Below, in pieces: positions 42,875 to 53,416 of a stretch of 64,000 nt of DNA. This DNA comes from Rhodothermales bacterium (GTDB taxonomy: Bacteria; Bacteroidota; Rhodothermia; Rhodothermales; Bin80). The notes beneath the pieces were generated by a model. The model was not told the origin of the DNA, ran no database searches, and saw nothing but the letters and a program-made list of their open reading frames with translations. The stretch covers positions 1 through 64,000 of the forward strand of contig JAJECE010000112.1 in NCBI GenBank assembly GCA_022822185.1, in the 5' to 3' direction. A program made the translations under genes and the position numbers. Numbering within the stretch: the first letter of the stretch is position 1; each line of letters begins with the position of its first letter.

Positions 42875-43549
42875 TTGCTCCCCGGTTTCGTGACCCGATT
42901 GCTGTATCTGTGTATGCTCCTTGCCGTCCCGTGTAAGGCGCAGGAATATGCGCTCTTTGTCGCACGCGTCAAATATGGCGGAGGCGGAGACTGGTACAGT
43001 GACGAACAGTCACTCCCGGAACTCCTAGCCCATATTCGATCTGAAACCCTGCTGAATGTTGCGCCAGCGCCCGAGGTGGTGGAACTCTCAAATGACCGAC
43101 TCTTTACCTTCCCGTACCTGTATCTCACCGGACATGGAAATGTCGTGTTCACAGAGCACGAGACCACCCGGCTGCGTCAATACCTGGAACAGGGAGGCTT
43201 CCTGCATATTGATGATAACTACGGTCTGGATGAAGCCATCCGCCGTGAAATGGCCAAAGTGTTTCCGCAGCAGGAGTTCACCGAACTTCCCTTTGATCAC
43301 GCCATCTATCATACCCATTACACGTTCCCGAATGGACTGCCAAAAATCCACGAGCATGATGGCCGACCGCCCCAGGGATTCGGTTTGTTTGACCGCTATG
43401 GACGCCTTTGTGTATTCTACAGCTACGAGAGTGATCTCGGCGATGGCTGGGAACCCGAATCGGTGCACGACCTGCCACCTGAAATCCGTACCCCCGCACT
43501 CCAAATGGGAACCAATATTCTCATCTACGCCATGATGGGGAGCAAATAA
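42875..43549 (+). CDS. DUF4159 domain-containing secreted protein
   Basis: Signal peptide; VARVKYGGGGDWYSDEQSLPELLAHIRSET, YLYLTGHGNVVFTEHETTRLRQYLEQGGFLHIDDNYGLD. Confidence 0.9.
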   Translation: MLPGFVTRLLYLCMLLAVPCKAQEYALFVARVKYGGGGDWYSDEQSLPELLAHIRSETLLNVAPAPEVVELSNDRLFTFPYLYLTGHGNVVFTEHETTRLRQYLEQGGFLHIDDNYGLDEAIRREMAKVFPQQEFTELPFDHAIYHTHYTFPNGLPKIHEHDGRPPQGFGLFDRYGRLCVFYSYESDLGDGWEPESVHDLPPEIRTPALQMGTNILIYAMMGSK

Positions 43550-43569
43550 CCAATTGATCCGTCATTCAC

Positions 43570-44865
43570 ATGAATCATCTTTCATCACAAGACCCCGAAA
43601 TCTACGCCGCTATTGAACAGGAAGTCCACCGGCAGAATTACGGCCTGGAACTGATCGCTTCGGAAAATTTTGTCTCCCGAAGTGTCATGCAGGCCCAAGG
43701 CTCCATCTTCACAAATAAGTATGCAGAAGGACTGCCGGGCCGGCGCTATTATGGAGGATGTGAATTTACAGATGTCGCAGAGGATTTGGCCCGCAGTCGT
43801 GCAAAACAACTCTTTCAATGTGACTGGGTCAATGTGCAACCCCATTCAGGGGCCTCCGCCAATGCTGCCGTCTATCTGAGCTGTTTGAAACCCGGAGACA
43901 CCTTCCTTGGACTTGACCTTGCACATGGCGGACACCTGACACATGGAAGCCCCGTGAATTTTTCAGGCATCTGGTTTCAGCCAACCTACTACGGGGTAGA
44001 AAATGACGGGCGTATTGATATGGATCGTGTAAGGGATAAAGCAAAATCCGTTCATCCCAAACTGATCTCCATTGGAGCCAGCGCCTATTCGCGTGATTTT
44101 GACTACGAAGCATTCCGAACCATTGCCGACGAAGTCGATGCACTCCTTTGGATGGACATGGCCCACCCTGCCGGACTGATTGCCGCAGGTGTCCTGAATG
44201 ATCCGCTGCCACATGCACATATCGTCACCACAACGACACACAAGACACTCCGCGGGCCGCGCGGAGGGATGCTGCTGATCGGGCGTGATTTTGAAAACCC
44301 CTTCGGCAAGGTTGCCCCAAAAAGCGGCCGCGTCCGGAAAATGAGCGAACTGCTTGACTCTGCGGTCTTTCCTGGAATGCAGGGGGGCCCCCTCGTCCAT
44401 GTCATCGCCGCCAAAGCAGTCGCTTTCAAGGAGGCACTGCAGCCCGAATTCATTTCATATGCCAGACAGGTGCAAAAAAATGCAGCCGTCATGGCCGCAT
44501 CCTTCCTGTCGCGCGGCTATGAAGTTGTGAGCGGAGGGACCGACAATCATCTGATACTGGTCGACCTTCGCAGCAGGAACATCAACGGACGAGATGCAGA
44601 ACATGCTTTGCAGTCCGCACATATTACCGTAAATAAAAACATGGTCCCCTTTGATGATAAAAGTCCGTTCGTGACCAGTGGAATCCGGCTGGGAACCGCT
44701 GCGGTCACCACGCGCGGCTTTCAGGAAACAGATATCGAAGTGGTGGTCACGCTGATTGACCGTGTCCTGAGTGCGCCAACGGATGCGTCTGTCCGGCACA
44801 GGGTGCAAACTGAAATCCATGCACTCTGTGAAGCCTACCCGCTCTATGACTTTGTAACGGCCTGA
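43570..44865 (+). CDS. glyA: Serine hydroxymethyltransferase
   Basis: [67 protein letters not shown]. Confidence 0.96.
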   Translation: MNHLSSQDPEIYAAIEQEVHRQNYGLELIASENFVSRSVMQAQGSIFTNKYAEGLPGRRYYGGCEFTDVAEDLARSRAKQLFQCDWVNVQPHSGASANAAVYLSCLKPGDTFLGLDLAHGGHLTHGSPVNFSGIWFQPTYYGVENDGRIDMDRVRDKAKSVHPKLISIGASAYSRDFDYEAFRTIADEVDALLWMDMAHPAGLIAAGVLNDPLPHAHIVTTTTHKTLRGPRGGMLLIGRDFENPFGKVAPKSGRVRKMSELLDSAVFPGMQGGPLVHVIAAKAVAFKEALQPEFISYARQVQKNAAVMAASFLSRGYEVVSGGTDNHLILVDLRSRNINGRDAEHALQSAHITVNKNMVPFDDKSPFVTSGIRLGTAAVTTRGFQETDIEVVVTLIDRVLSAPTDASVRHRVQTEIHALCEAYPLYDFVTA

Positions 44866-44983
44866 CCCCCTGCAAACCTGCTTCATGGTCGGGCTACCTT
44901 TTATGTGATCAATCAGAATGAATGCAGCATGCTTTGCGATGCGCCCCTCGGGATCACTTTTCCTGAACCGATGAGGCCAGCTT

Positions 44984-45628
44984 TTGTATACAGACGCTAC
45001 CCTTGCACAGAAATCTATGACGGTCGGAAAAATAGCAGAATCGACCTACTTACATGATTCAGGCCTATCGGAAGAGATTTACGATATGGCGCTGGTGTCT
45101 GGTGAACAGGAAAGGATCATTGATCCTGAAGGTACAAAAGTGGATTGGCTTCTGGACATGCGGATCCCCCTCCTTGATGGCAGCGTCGCCTCTAGACTGG
45201 GCAACCTGATTGCGGACCGGATACGTATGACGGGATGCAGGCAGGTCGCCGGCTACGGCTTCGGGGGCAATGCAATGGTCTGTGCAACCATCCATGCCGA
45301 TGGATACCCACACCTTCTGGGTGGATTTATCCGGCTGCAGCGCAAACCACATGGGAGGCGGCGCCTGATTGAAGGCCCCCTTGATCCTCACCTCCCCGTC
45401 ATACTCCTTGACGACCTGCTCAATAGCGGAGCATCCGCACTCCACGCACTTCATCAACTCAGAAGTGAAGGGTTTCATGTAGCGGGATTTTTCACCGTCT
45501 TTGAATTCACCTGGGGGAATGGACGGGCAAAACTTGAAAAAGAGGGCCTCCGGGTAGATGCATTGATGGAGTTGGCACTCAATCAAAAAACTACTGCGGG
45601 AAGTTCTGACTCGGCGGTTCGTGCTTAA
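44984..45628 (+). CDS. Orotate phosphoribosyltransferase-like protein
   Basis: PRPP-binding VILLDDLLNSGASALHALHQLRSEGFHVAGFFTVFEF; GYGFGGNAMVCATI. Confidence 0.7.
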   Translation: MYTDATLAQKSMTVGKIAESTYLHDSGLSEEIYDMALVSGEQERIIDPEGTKVDWLLDMRIPLLDGSVASRLGNLIADRIRMTGCRQVAGYGFGGNAMVCATIHADGYPHLLGGFIRLQRKPHGRRRLIEGPLDPHLPVILLDDLLNSGASALHALHQLRSEGFHVAGFFTVFEFTWGNGRAKLEKEGLRVDALMELALNQKTTAGSSDSAVRA

Positions 45629-45633
45629 GAAAA

Positions 45634-46533
45634 ATGGGCTTCAACTGGCGAAGACTGTTGGCGCGTCGTAAAGCGGCAAAGACCTCTGCTGCCATTCAGA
45701 AAGCAGAGACCGGGGCCGTCGCAGAGCCGCGTGAAAATGTGCTGCCGGAAGGTAGTGAGATGCCCTTCCTGGATCACCTTGAAGATCTGCGCTGGACGAT
45801 CATTAAAGGGGTCGGCGGGGTAGTCCTTATGACCATTTTTGCCGCCATCTTCCATAACTGGGTGGTGGATGTGGTTCTCATGGGACCCGCACGCGGGGAC
45901 TTCATTACCTACCGCCTTCTAGGTCTCGAGTTTACCGACCTGCATCTGCAAAACCGTACGGTAACCGGACAATTCTTTGCACTTATAGGGATTGTGATGG
46001 CCGTGGGGATTGTCGCCGGTTCCCCGATCCTGATCTACTATATCTGGAAGTTTATTGAGCCGGGACTCTATCCAAGGGAGAAGGCCGGCATGAAATTTGT
46101 CTCCGTCTTTGCAACCTTCTTTTTTGTGCTCGGAATCCTGTTCGGCTATCTGGTCATTACCCCGCTGGCGCTCAATTTCTTTAACAACTTCAATATCTCC
46201 GACATTATCCGTAACGAGTTTGATATTACCCGCTATTTCAGCAGTGTCACCTGGTGGGCGTTTGGGTCCGGCCTCCTTTTTGAACTCCCTGTTGTCATCT
46301 ACTTCCTCTCAAAACTGGGCATTGCCACCCCGAAACGTCTGCGCGCAGCCCGCAAATACGCGTTCCTGGGCGTTTTCATTGTCGGTGCATTCGTCACCCC
46401 GGCCGACCCCTTCTCTATGTTTGCGGCCGCACTGCCACTCTACCTGCTCTACGAGGGGTCCATCATTGTCGCTGTCTGGACCGAACGCAAACGGATTCGT
46501 GAACTCAACAAAGCGTTTGGAGACGATAATTAA
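45634..46533 (+). CDS. tatC: Sec-independent protein translocase TatC
   Basis: MPFLDHLEDLRWTIIKGVGG, SPILIYYIWKFIEPGLYPREKAG, FVVGAFVTPADPFSMFAAALPLYLLYE-type C-terminus. Confidence 0.93.
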   Translation: MGFNWRRLLARRKAAKTSAAIQKAETGAVAEPRENVLPEGSEMPFLDHLEDLRWTIIKGVGGVVLMTIFAAIFHNWVVDVVLMGPARGDFITYRLLGLEFTDLHLQNRTVTGQFFALIGIVMAVGIVAGSPILIYYIWKFIEPGLYPREKAGMKFVSVFATFFFVLGILFGYLVITPLALNFFNNFNISDIIRNEFDITRYFSSVTWWAFGSGLLFELPVVIYFLSKLGIATPKRLRAARKYAFLGVFIVGAFVTPADPFSMFAAALPLYLLYEGSIIVAVWTERKRIRELNKAFGDDN

Positions 46534-47729
46534 CTCATCTGTCCCCAAACCCACAGGAGGGTGCGTACCCCCATCATCGCACAGATCAGCGTTACCAGAA
46601 CTCCAAGTCCCAGATACCAGCGTGGCAGAGAAACGGCCTTCTGCCGGGTTGCCAGCAACAGCACAAAACCTGCGATGAAGGGAAGCAGAAGCCCATTCGC
46701 CGCCTGTGCTGCAATAATGATCTCCAGGGGATTGCGCCCATAAAATGCAAAGCCCATCCCTGTTAAAAGTACGGAGATCCACACAACTCGAAACCCCGCA
46801 TGTCCGGGATCATCCGGCCATCCAAAGATTTCACGGACTCCACATGCCGCTGCCAGCGGCGCGGTCACGGCAGATGTGATTCCCGCTGCAAACAGACCAA
46901 TCCCGAAAAACAACTCGGCAAATGGCCCCGCCGCCGGCCGGATGACCGGCGCAATCGCTGCAACCGAACCCACCGAACCCGTCTCCAGCGTTGCACCCGA
47001 AAGCAGAATGGCGACCGAAATCACTCCACCCAGTGGAAGAAAAATTGCCATCCCCGTCAACTCACGCCGCCAGGAAATCTGCGAATCAAAGCCGGTCCAA
47101 TACTTTTTAGCAGCGCTCCCATGCAAAAAAAGGTTATAGGTCACGACGGTTGTCCCTACTAGTGCAACGCTGCGCAGCACCCCGCCTTCCGGAATGCTCG
47201 GAAGAATCAGCCCCTGAAATGCCTGCGACCAGTCTACAGGTGCCAAAAACATCGTGACCAGAAATACCACACTCATAAGCAGCACCAGACCCGCCAGAAT
47301 TCCGGTTACCCGACGCAACTGTAAAAAAAGCACCATTGCGGCCAGTCCGCCAATCAGGAACACCAATGTGCCTTCCGGCACCTCCACCAGGCTGCTCATG
47401 CCTGCGACGGCCCCCGCAATATTCCCCGTCTCAAATGCTGCCGTACCCGCCCAGAGTCCCAGAACCACCAGCGAGATCACCACCCATCGCATAGATGAAT
47501 CCCGGGTGTACTGCCGGAGTGCCTCCCCCATACCAAGACCGGAAAGGATTCCCGCGCCGGCGGTAAAAGATTGAAGGACAAACGTTGCGCCAACCGAAAA
47601 CAGCAGAACCCAGCCCAGCGTGTAACCAAAATCAATCCCTGCGGTCGCACACGTCAGCACCGTACCGGGTCCCACAAAAGCTGCAACGACCAGAGACGAG
47701 GTTCCCAGCTGCAACCGGGGGCGTTTCAT
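46530..47729 (-). CDS. Nramp-family-like metal transporter with non-canonical motifs (longest ORF starts at 47771)
   Basis: VVAAFVGPGTVLTCATAGIDFGYTLGW...GLWAGTAAFETGNIAGAVAGMSSL...TTVVTYNLFLHGSAAKKYW. Confidence 0.8.
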   Translation of the reverse strand: MKRPRLQLGTSSLVVAAFVGPGTVLTCATAGIDFGYTLGWVLLFSVGATFVLQSFTAGAGILSGLGMGEALRQYTRDSSMRWVVISLVVLGLWAGTAAFETGNIAGAVAGMSSLVEVPEGTLVFLIGGLAAMVLFLQLRRVTGILAGLVLLMSVVFLVTMFLAPVDWSQAFQGLILPSIPEGGVLRSVALVGTTVVTYNLFLHGSAAKKYWTGFDSQISWRRELTGMAIFLPLGGVISVAILLSGATLETGSVGSVAAIAPVIRPAAGPFAELFFGIGLFAAGITSAVTAPLAAACGVREIFGWPDDPGHAGFRVVWISVLLTGMGFAFYGRNPLEIIIAAQAANGLLLPFIAGFVLLLATRQKAVSLPRWYLGLGVLVTLICAMMGVRTLLWVWGQMS

Positions 47730-47742
47730 TGGAGCTTTTGTC

Positions 47743-48834
47743 CTATGAGATCGTCCAGGTATCTGCAGCACGCAGAAGTGTATCCAGATCGCCAGAGCCG
47801 CGCTTTGCGGTCACGGTGGCAATCTGTTCCTGTAAAAGCTGCTCATAGGTCGGCCGCTCCTCGCTGAACAGGACCCCAAACGGGCACGGCATATCAGGCC
47901 GCTGCGACATCCGGCTCACGATCCCCGACAGTTCCAGGCTGTTCTCGTCGTAGACAATCGCATCCTCAACCGAAAAATGTCCTGCATCAAGATCAAAGAC
48001 AATGGGCTTAAATCCATCCAGCCGGACCCCCTTGGTCCCCTTTGCAAACAGCATGGGCTTCCCATGCTCAAGATAAATCGTCCGGTCCGCCTTGGTTGCC
48101 TTTTCTGTGAATTCAAAGAAGGCACCGTCATTGTAGATATTGCAATTCTGATAAATCTCAATGAACGCGCTCCCCCTGTGCGTATGTGCACGCCGAAGTA
48201 TCTGTATCAGATGTTTGGTATCCCGGTCTGCGGTTCTTGCAACAAAAGAAGCAGAAGCGCCCAAAGCAAGTGAAAGTGGATTAAACGGGGGCGCAATGGA
48301 GCCAAACGGGCTGCTCTTGGTCACTTTGCCAATCTCACTTGTCGGACTGTACTGCCCCTTGGTCAGCCCGTAGATTTGATTATTAAAGAGCAGGATCTGC
48401 AGGTTTACATTCCGGCGCAGTACATGGATCAGATGATTGCCGCCAATAGACAGAGCATCTCCGTCTCCCGTCACAACCCAGACATCAAGATCCGGCCGTG
48501 AGGCCTTCAAGCCGGTAGCCATGGTCGGCGCACGTCCGTGAATGGAATGCATCCCGTACGTATTCATGTAATAGGGGAACCGGCTTGAGCAGCCGATCCC
48601 GCTGATGAAGACAACATTTTCCCGTTTCACCTCTAGTTGCGGCATCAACCGCTGAACACTGGCCAGGATTGCATAGTCTCCGCAACCTGGGCACCACCGT
48701 ACATCCTGATCGCTTGCGAAGGCCTTGCGATCAATTCTGGCTTTGGGAGGTCCCGATTTACCTGGCCGCCGACCCGGCGGCAGGGCTGGCTTCTTTACAG
48801 GTGGTAGTTTTGGCATCAGTGATATTTTTTGCAT
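47743..48834 (-). CDS. korB: 2-oxoacid:ferredoxin oxidoreductase, beta subunit
   Basis: DVRWCPGCGDYAILASVQRLMPQL, GIGCSSRFPYYMNTYGMHSIHGRAPTMATGLKASRPDLDVWVVTGDGDALSIGGNHLIH. Confidence 0.92.
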   Translation of the reverse strand: MQKISLMPKLPPVKKPALPPGRRPGKSGPPKARIDRKAFASDQDVRWCPGCGDYAILASVQRLMPQLEVKRENVVFISGIGCSSRFPYYMNTYGMHSIHGRAPTMATGLKASRPDLDVWVVTGDGDALSIGGNHLIHVLRRNVNLQILLFNNQIYGLTKGQYSPTSEIGKVTKSSPFGSIAPPFNPLSLALGASASFVARTADRDTKHLIQILRRAHTHRGSAFIEIYQNCNIYNDGAFFEFTEKATKADRTIYLEHGKPMLFAKGTKGVRLDGFKPIVFDLDAGHFSVEDAIVYDENSLELSGIVSRMSQRPDMPCPFGVLFSEERPTYEQLLQEQIATVTAKRGSGDLDTLLRAADTWTIS

Positions 48835-50711
48835 TGATGAGCGGCAGCATCTACAATCTCGCTTGCCTTAAACGGCTGCCCCTGCACCTTATTCAAGGCA
48901 ACAAAGGGTAACAGAAATTGATCCCGGAGAATACGAACCATCTGCCCCTTATTCAGCTCAGGGATCAGGTGATGTTCAAAATATCCCAGCACACCTCCCA
49001 GATCAGACGGAAGCGGGTGGATATAGCGCAATTGTACGGCCCCGGCCTTCAGCCCAAGATCCCGCAACCGATCTATCGCCGTCCTGATCGCTCCCTCGGT
49101 AGATCCCCATCCGATAATGAGGATATCTCCTTCGGAATCCCCATAGATCTCAACCGGTGGAACAAACCGGGCAACCCGCATGACTTTGTCCGAACGAAGA
49201 TCTGTCATGAATTCATGATTTTCCGGGTCATAGGAGACTTCTCCCGTCTCATGCTGTTTTTCCAATCCCCCTAAACGGTGCTCCAGTTCTGGTGTACCGG
49301 GCTTCGCCCACGGCCTTGCGAGCGTCGCCTCGTCACGCAGATAGGGTAGAAACGTCTTCTTCCCGTCCACCGTTTGATTGGGTTTACGCGCAAACGAGAT
49401 TGGAAAGTCGTCCAGATCTTTGGCAGACGGGATGCGCCAGGGCTCAGATCCATTGGCCACATATCCATCTGCCAGCAGAATTACCGGAGTCATATGACGC
49501 ACGGCAACGCGGCACGCCTCATATGCCGCATGGAAACAGTCTCCAGGGGTGGATGCCGCAAGAATCGGCAGGGGCGCTTCGCCGTTGCGACCATACATGG
49601 CCTGAAGGAGATCACTCTGCTCTGTCTTGGTTGGCAATCCTGTGGACGGCCCACCTCGCTGCACATTGATAATCACCATGGGGAGTTCCATCATCACCGC
49701 CAATCCAATCCCCTCGGTTTTGAGCGTCAATCCGGGACCACTGGTGGCACAGACTCCTAGATTCCCGCCAAAGCTTGCACCAATTGTGGCACCGATTGCG
49801 GCAATCTCATCTTCAGCCTGGAAGGTTTTGATACCAAAATTCTTATGCCTGCTCAACTGATGCAGAAGTTCGGATGCGGGTGTGATCGGATAACTGCTGT
49901 AGAACAGGTCAAGGCTGCTTTGATGACTGGCAGCAACCAGCCCCAGTGCCAGAGACTCCACTCCACGGATTGCGCGATATATCCCTGGTTCCAGCTGAGC
50001 GGGAGACACCCTGTACTGCACAATAAAATCTTCTGTGGTTTCACCGTAGTGAAACCCCTTCTTCAGTACATGCAGATTCGCACTCAGCAGTTCTGGACGA
50101 CTGGCAAATTTATGCGATAACCAGTCCAGTGCAGGCTTAAGCGGGCGGGAGTACAGCCACAGCGTTAAGCCCAGCGCAAACATATTCTTGCTGCGATCCA
50201 CAACCTTTTTGTCCAGCCCGAAGTCCTTGAGCGCCTCCTCGGTCATTCGAGACAGTTCAACATCGAAAACCCGGTAGTTCTTCCGCAGTTCTTCATCCTC
50301 CAACGGATTCGTTTTCCCGTATCCGGCAAGTTTCAGATTATGGGATTTGAATGCGTTCACATTAAGGATAATGGCCCCGCCGAGTCGAACCCGGGATAAA
50401 TTCACCTTCAGTGCAGCCGGATTCATGGCTACCAGCAAATCCACCTCATCTCCTGGAGTACGGACATTGACCGAACCAAAATGCAACTGATAGCCACTCA
50501 CTCCGTAAGTCGTCCCGGCGGGGGCGCGGATTTCGGCCGGGAAATCCGGCAAGGTGGCCAGATCATTCTGTGCAAAGGCCGTTGCTAAAGTAAACTGGGA
50601 GCCGGTCAATTGCATCCCATCACCGGAATCCCCTGCAAAAAGCACGGTTGCTTCGCTGAGAGATCTTACAGATTTCGTTTCAGTAACGATATTTAGGGAG
50701 TCATCCTCCAT
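48816..50711 (-). CDS. korA: 2-oxoacid:acceptor oxidoreductase, alpha subunit (gamma-alpha fusion)
   Basis: LFAGDSGDGMQLTGSQFT..., ASHQSSLDLFYSSYPITPASELLHQLS, EDEIAAIGATIGASFGG, TSGPGLTLKTEGIGLA. Confidence 0.93.
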   Translation of the reverse strand: MEDDSLNIVTETKSVRSLSEATVLFAGDSGDGMQLTGSQFTLATAFAQNDLATLPDFPAEIRAPAGTTYGVSGYQLHFGSVNVRTPGDEVDLLVAMNPAALKVNLSRVRLGGAIILNVNAFKSHNLKLAGYGKTNPLEDEELRKNYRVFDVELSRMTEEALKDFGLDKKVVDRSKNMFALGLTLWLYSRPLKPALDWLSHKFASRPELLSANLHVLKKGFHYGETTEDFIVQYRVSPAQLEPGIYRAIRGVESLALGLVAASHQSSLDLFYSSYPITPASELLHQLSRHKNFGIKTFQAEDEIAAIGATIGASFGGNLGVCATSGPGLTLKTEGIGLAVMMELPMVIINVQRGGPSTGLPTKTEQSDLLQAMYGRNGEAPLPILAASTPGDCFHAAYEACRVAVRHMTPVILLADGYVANGSEPWRIPSAKDLDDFPISFARKPNQTVDGKKTFLPYLRDEATLARPWAKPGTPELEHRLGGLEKQHETGEVSYDPENHEFMTDLRSDKVMRVARFVPPVEIYGDSEGDILIIGWGSTEGAIRTAIDRLRDLGLKAGAVQLRYIHPLPSDLGGVLGYFEHHLIPELNKGQMVRILRDQFLLPFVALNKVQGQPFKASEIVDAAAHQCKKYH

Positions 50712-50835
50712 CAGATTGTCAATGATTTAGGCGTTTTCTTCTACCATGAACGCCGACTTCAACTGCCGGTCTATCTGTGTGTTGCGTATAACGGGAAAGG
50801 ATCAGATTTTCGTAACTTGGAGCATTCTGATTAAC

Positions 50836-51219
50836 ATGGTTCACTACACCTCGGTTACCGAGAAAATTTCTGTCACGGTGTCCCCCGTCTATCTTGACGG
50901 GGAATCCAGTTATTTCCTGGACCGATTTGTGTTTGCGTACTTCATTGCAATTACGAACCACCGCCGGGATCCTGTCCAGCTTCTTCGGCGATACTGGCGA
51001 ATCCACGAACAGGGCCTGGCCGCAAAAGAGGTGGACGCAGAAGGGGTGGTTGGGAAGCAGCCCCTCATCAAGCCGGGCGAGTCCTATTACTATAACAGTT
51101 TCTGTATTCTCAAATCCTTTGAGGGAAGCATGGAAGGCCACTATACGATGTCCACATCAACAGGGAAAACACTCCGGATTGCAATCCCCCAATTTCATCT
51201 GAAAGTCTGGGCGAATTAA
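50836..51219 (+). CDS. apaG: ApaG-family protein
   Basis: ISVTVSPVYLDGES..RFVFAYFIAITNHRRDPVQLLRRYWRIHEQG...VVGKQPLIKPGESYYYNSFC. Confidence 0.92.
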   Translation: MVHYTSVTEKISVTVSPVYLDGESSYFLDRFVFAYFIAITNHRRDPVQLLRRYWRIHEQGLAAKEVDAEGVVGKQPLIKPGESYYYNSFCILKSFEGSMEGHYTMSTSTGKTLRIAIPQFHLKVWAN

Positions 51220-52376
51220 TTGCGCAGAGAGGTCAATGTGTCCTTGAGCGGCGGCAGAACGGTACGCCGGGGGGCCCTTGCACGCACCATGTATGCCTCT
51301 AGAAAGCCTCGATGCTGATCTGGTGTCTCCACGGCCTCAACAATAAGATCATGATCCAGATCATTGATCCGATCACACGCCGCCCGCAGGGCATCCATGG
51401 AAATCTTGAGTGCGACATCCACCGGCATACGCTCCGGATTAATATCGAGTCCGTACCAGCCCTCATACCCGTGCATTTTCAGCACATAGAGGCCGGCTTC
51501 CATCTGCTCCGGCGAGATCAGGCCCACATTCAAATCCTGATCGTAATTCCCCAGCGGCTGGCTATTCCAGTGGGTGTGTGCCAGACGCCCCTCGGACAGC
51601 GGCCAGCTCAATGCATAGGCAATATCTTCAAACCCCATTAGCAGGTGTCCGATTTCAGGATTCATGCACGCGAGTTTATGGCCTTCGTCAAGCAGAGTTC
51701 GATTGACGGGATGCTCCAGTATCTGCTCAACCTGCTTTCCCAGCAGTACGCCTTCCGGTGTGAGGCTGTAGAGAATCCGACCGCGGGGCTCATAGGGCTT
51801 CGGCTCAAATGCAATCCGAGAACCGGGTGCCGCATCCAACGCCTCGGCTAATCCCCCGGCAAATCTTTGGCGCATATGGGCCATATTGATGCCAAACGGG
51901 TTTTCGTACCCGTCAATCCCAGGCCATACGACCGAAAAATCACATCCCAGTTCCTTCCCTAGACGGAATGCGCGTGCAGTGCGGTCAATCGCCATCTGAC
52001 GCAACCTGTCATCGGGGTTGGAGAGCGAACCGAATTCAAATTCCGGATCATAGAACAACAGCGGGATGACGGTCAATAACCGAATGCCCGTATCCCGGGT
52101 GAAATCCTGCCAGAGCGACAGGTTGTCTTCATTAATTTCATTCGGATAGTGTGCTTCCAATGCGTGGAGGCCGTAATCCTTCAATGATGCGGCAATTTCC
52201 AGACGGGCTTCCATAGATTCATCCGGCTTGTATTTGGCATGAAATCTTGAGTCTGCCGGCGAAAAGAACCAGATCCCTGCAGAAAACCTGGGGGTCAATT
52301 CAAAGGACTTTAAATGAGAGACCAGATCATCTCCCGTCCGGATCGTGATCTGGTGACGTAAATCAATCAGGGGCAT
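51216..52376 (-). CDS. Sugar isomerase, TIM barrel (xylose isomerase-like)
   Basis: SAGIWFFSPADSRFH, IAFEPKPYEPRGRILYS, TLLDEGHKLACMNPEIGHLLMGFED, THWNSQPLGNYDQDLNVGL. Confidence 0.8.
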   Translation of the reverse strand: MPLIDLRHQITIRTGDDLVSHLKSFELTPRFSAGIWFFSPADSRFHAKYKPDESMEARLEIAASLKDYGLHALEAHYPNEINEDNLSLWQDFTRDTGIRLLTVIPLLFYDPEFEFGSLSNPDDRLRQMAIDRTARAFRLGKELGCDFSVVWPGIDGYENPFGINMAHMRQRFAGGLAEALDAAPGSRIAFEPKPYEPRGRILYSLTPEGVLLGKQVEQILEHPVNRTLLDEGHKLACMNPEIGHLLMGFEDIAYALSWPLSEGRLAHTHWNSQPLGNYDQDLNVGLISPEQMEAGLYVLKMHGYEGWYGLDINPERMPVDVALKISMDALRAACDRINDLDHDLIVEAVETPDQHRGFLEAYMVRARAPRRTVLPPLKDTLTSLRN

Positions 52377-52598
52377 CCCGATATTTCAGTTTTGGTGAAC
52401 GATACTCATGTCTGATGATACGCAGGAAACGCGGAACTGGGTCCGATGCACTGTGAGCGGAACCGACACCTTCCTTTCATCTCCATCCGGGGATCGCTTA
52501 TGCCTATATGGGATCCGGGGATGGATCTCAAAATTATTTAAGGGTAACTTAAATGCCCCGTCATCCGTCGGTATTTCAACCGTTGAACCTCATCCCGC

Positions 52599-53259
52599 CT
52601 ATTCATTTTTCTGATCAAGCAGACGGTATTCAATGAGTGCCGCCCGGCCGGTGATGTCAACAATTGGCATTCATCATCTCAACCCCGTACGCATCTGTAA
52701 GTCTCAAGGGTTTCCCTAACCGGAAGACAACTGGCTGCTGCCTGCCCTGATCTACTGCAATATTGTCCGTGTACAGGTAGGTCTGATCCAGATTGTTCCG
52801 TTTGGGATTCAGCCGTCCATGCAGCCCAGGGATATGGCCTGAAGCATTTGAAAAAATGACTGCGCCTCCCGCCGCAAGCGAATTCAATTCCAATAATAAC
52901 CCTCCATGCGATGGTGTCCACGACCGTATCAAACCTGCCGTATAACCCGGCATTGCAGCGTAAACCGTCATCGGCAAATGGGTTGTATACAAATCAAAGT
53001 CTACTTCACCATTGCTGTCGGTTGTCGCCCGATGCCGGGTTTTATTGGGAAAGAAAACTAAAACATCCGCACCGACCATCGGCTCTCCTGCCGAATGCAC
53101 CGTGGTAACAGCATCTGAAAGCACAAGTTCAAGCCGGGCAGACGGGATCACCAGGACTAAGTTTGTTCTATCAACAATTTTGTACTCAGGCATGCTGCCA
53201 GTAATCTCATGAGTTCCTTTGAGAATGATTGAAACCCCATCTCCCCGCCGTTCCATCAT
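52599..53259 (-). pseudogene. Conserved hypothetical (beta-sandwich-like) with C-terminal frameshift; annotated ORF stops at 52657
   Basis: Body GHIPGLHGRLNPKRNNLDQTYLYTDNIAVDQGRQQPVVFRLGKPLRLTDAYGVEMMNA; remainder IVDITGRAALIEYRLLDQKNE* continues in another frame to 52599. Confidence 0.65.
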
Positions 53260-53416
53260 ATTTTTGTGAAGATGGGTTTGGCCGAAGTTCTTCGATCAGA
53301 TTACCGCGCAGATCACTCTGGTTGCAGAATTACAAGCCGTAACTATCCTTCCCAGTGAAACCTGGAACAAGTTACGCTGTACAGCGCATAAAGTGTTCCT
53401 TGAATGTGCAATCTAA

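Noticed and set aside
43963-44886. Several minus-strand ORFs over glyA
   Set aside because: Antisense to a highly conserved serine hydroxymethyltransferase; no domain motifs.
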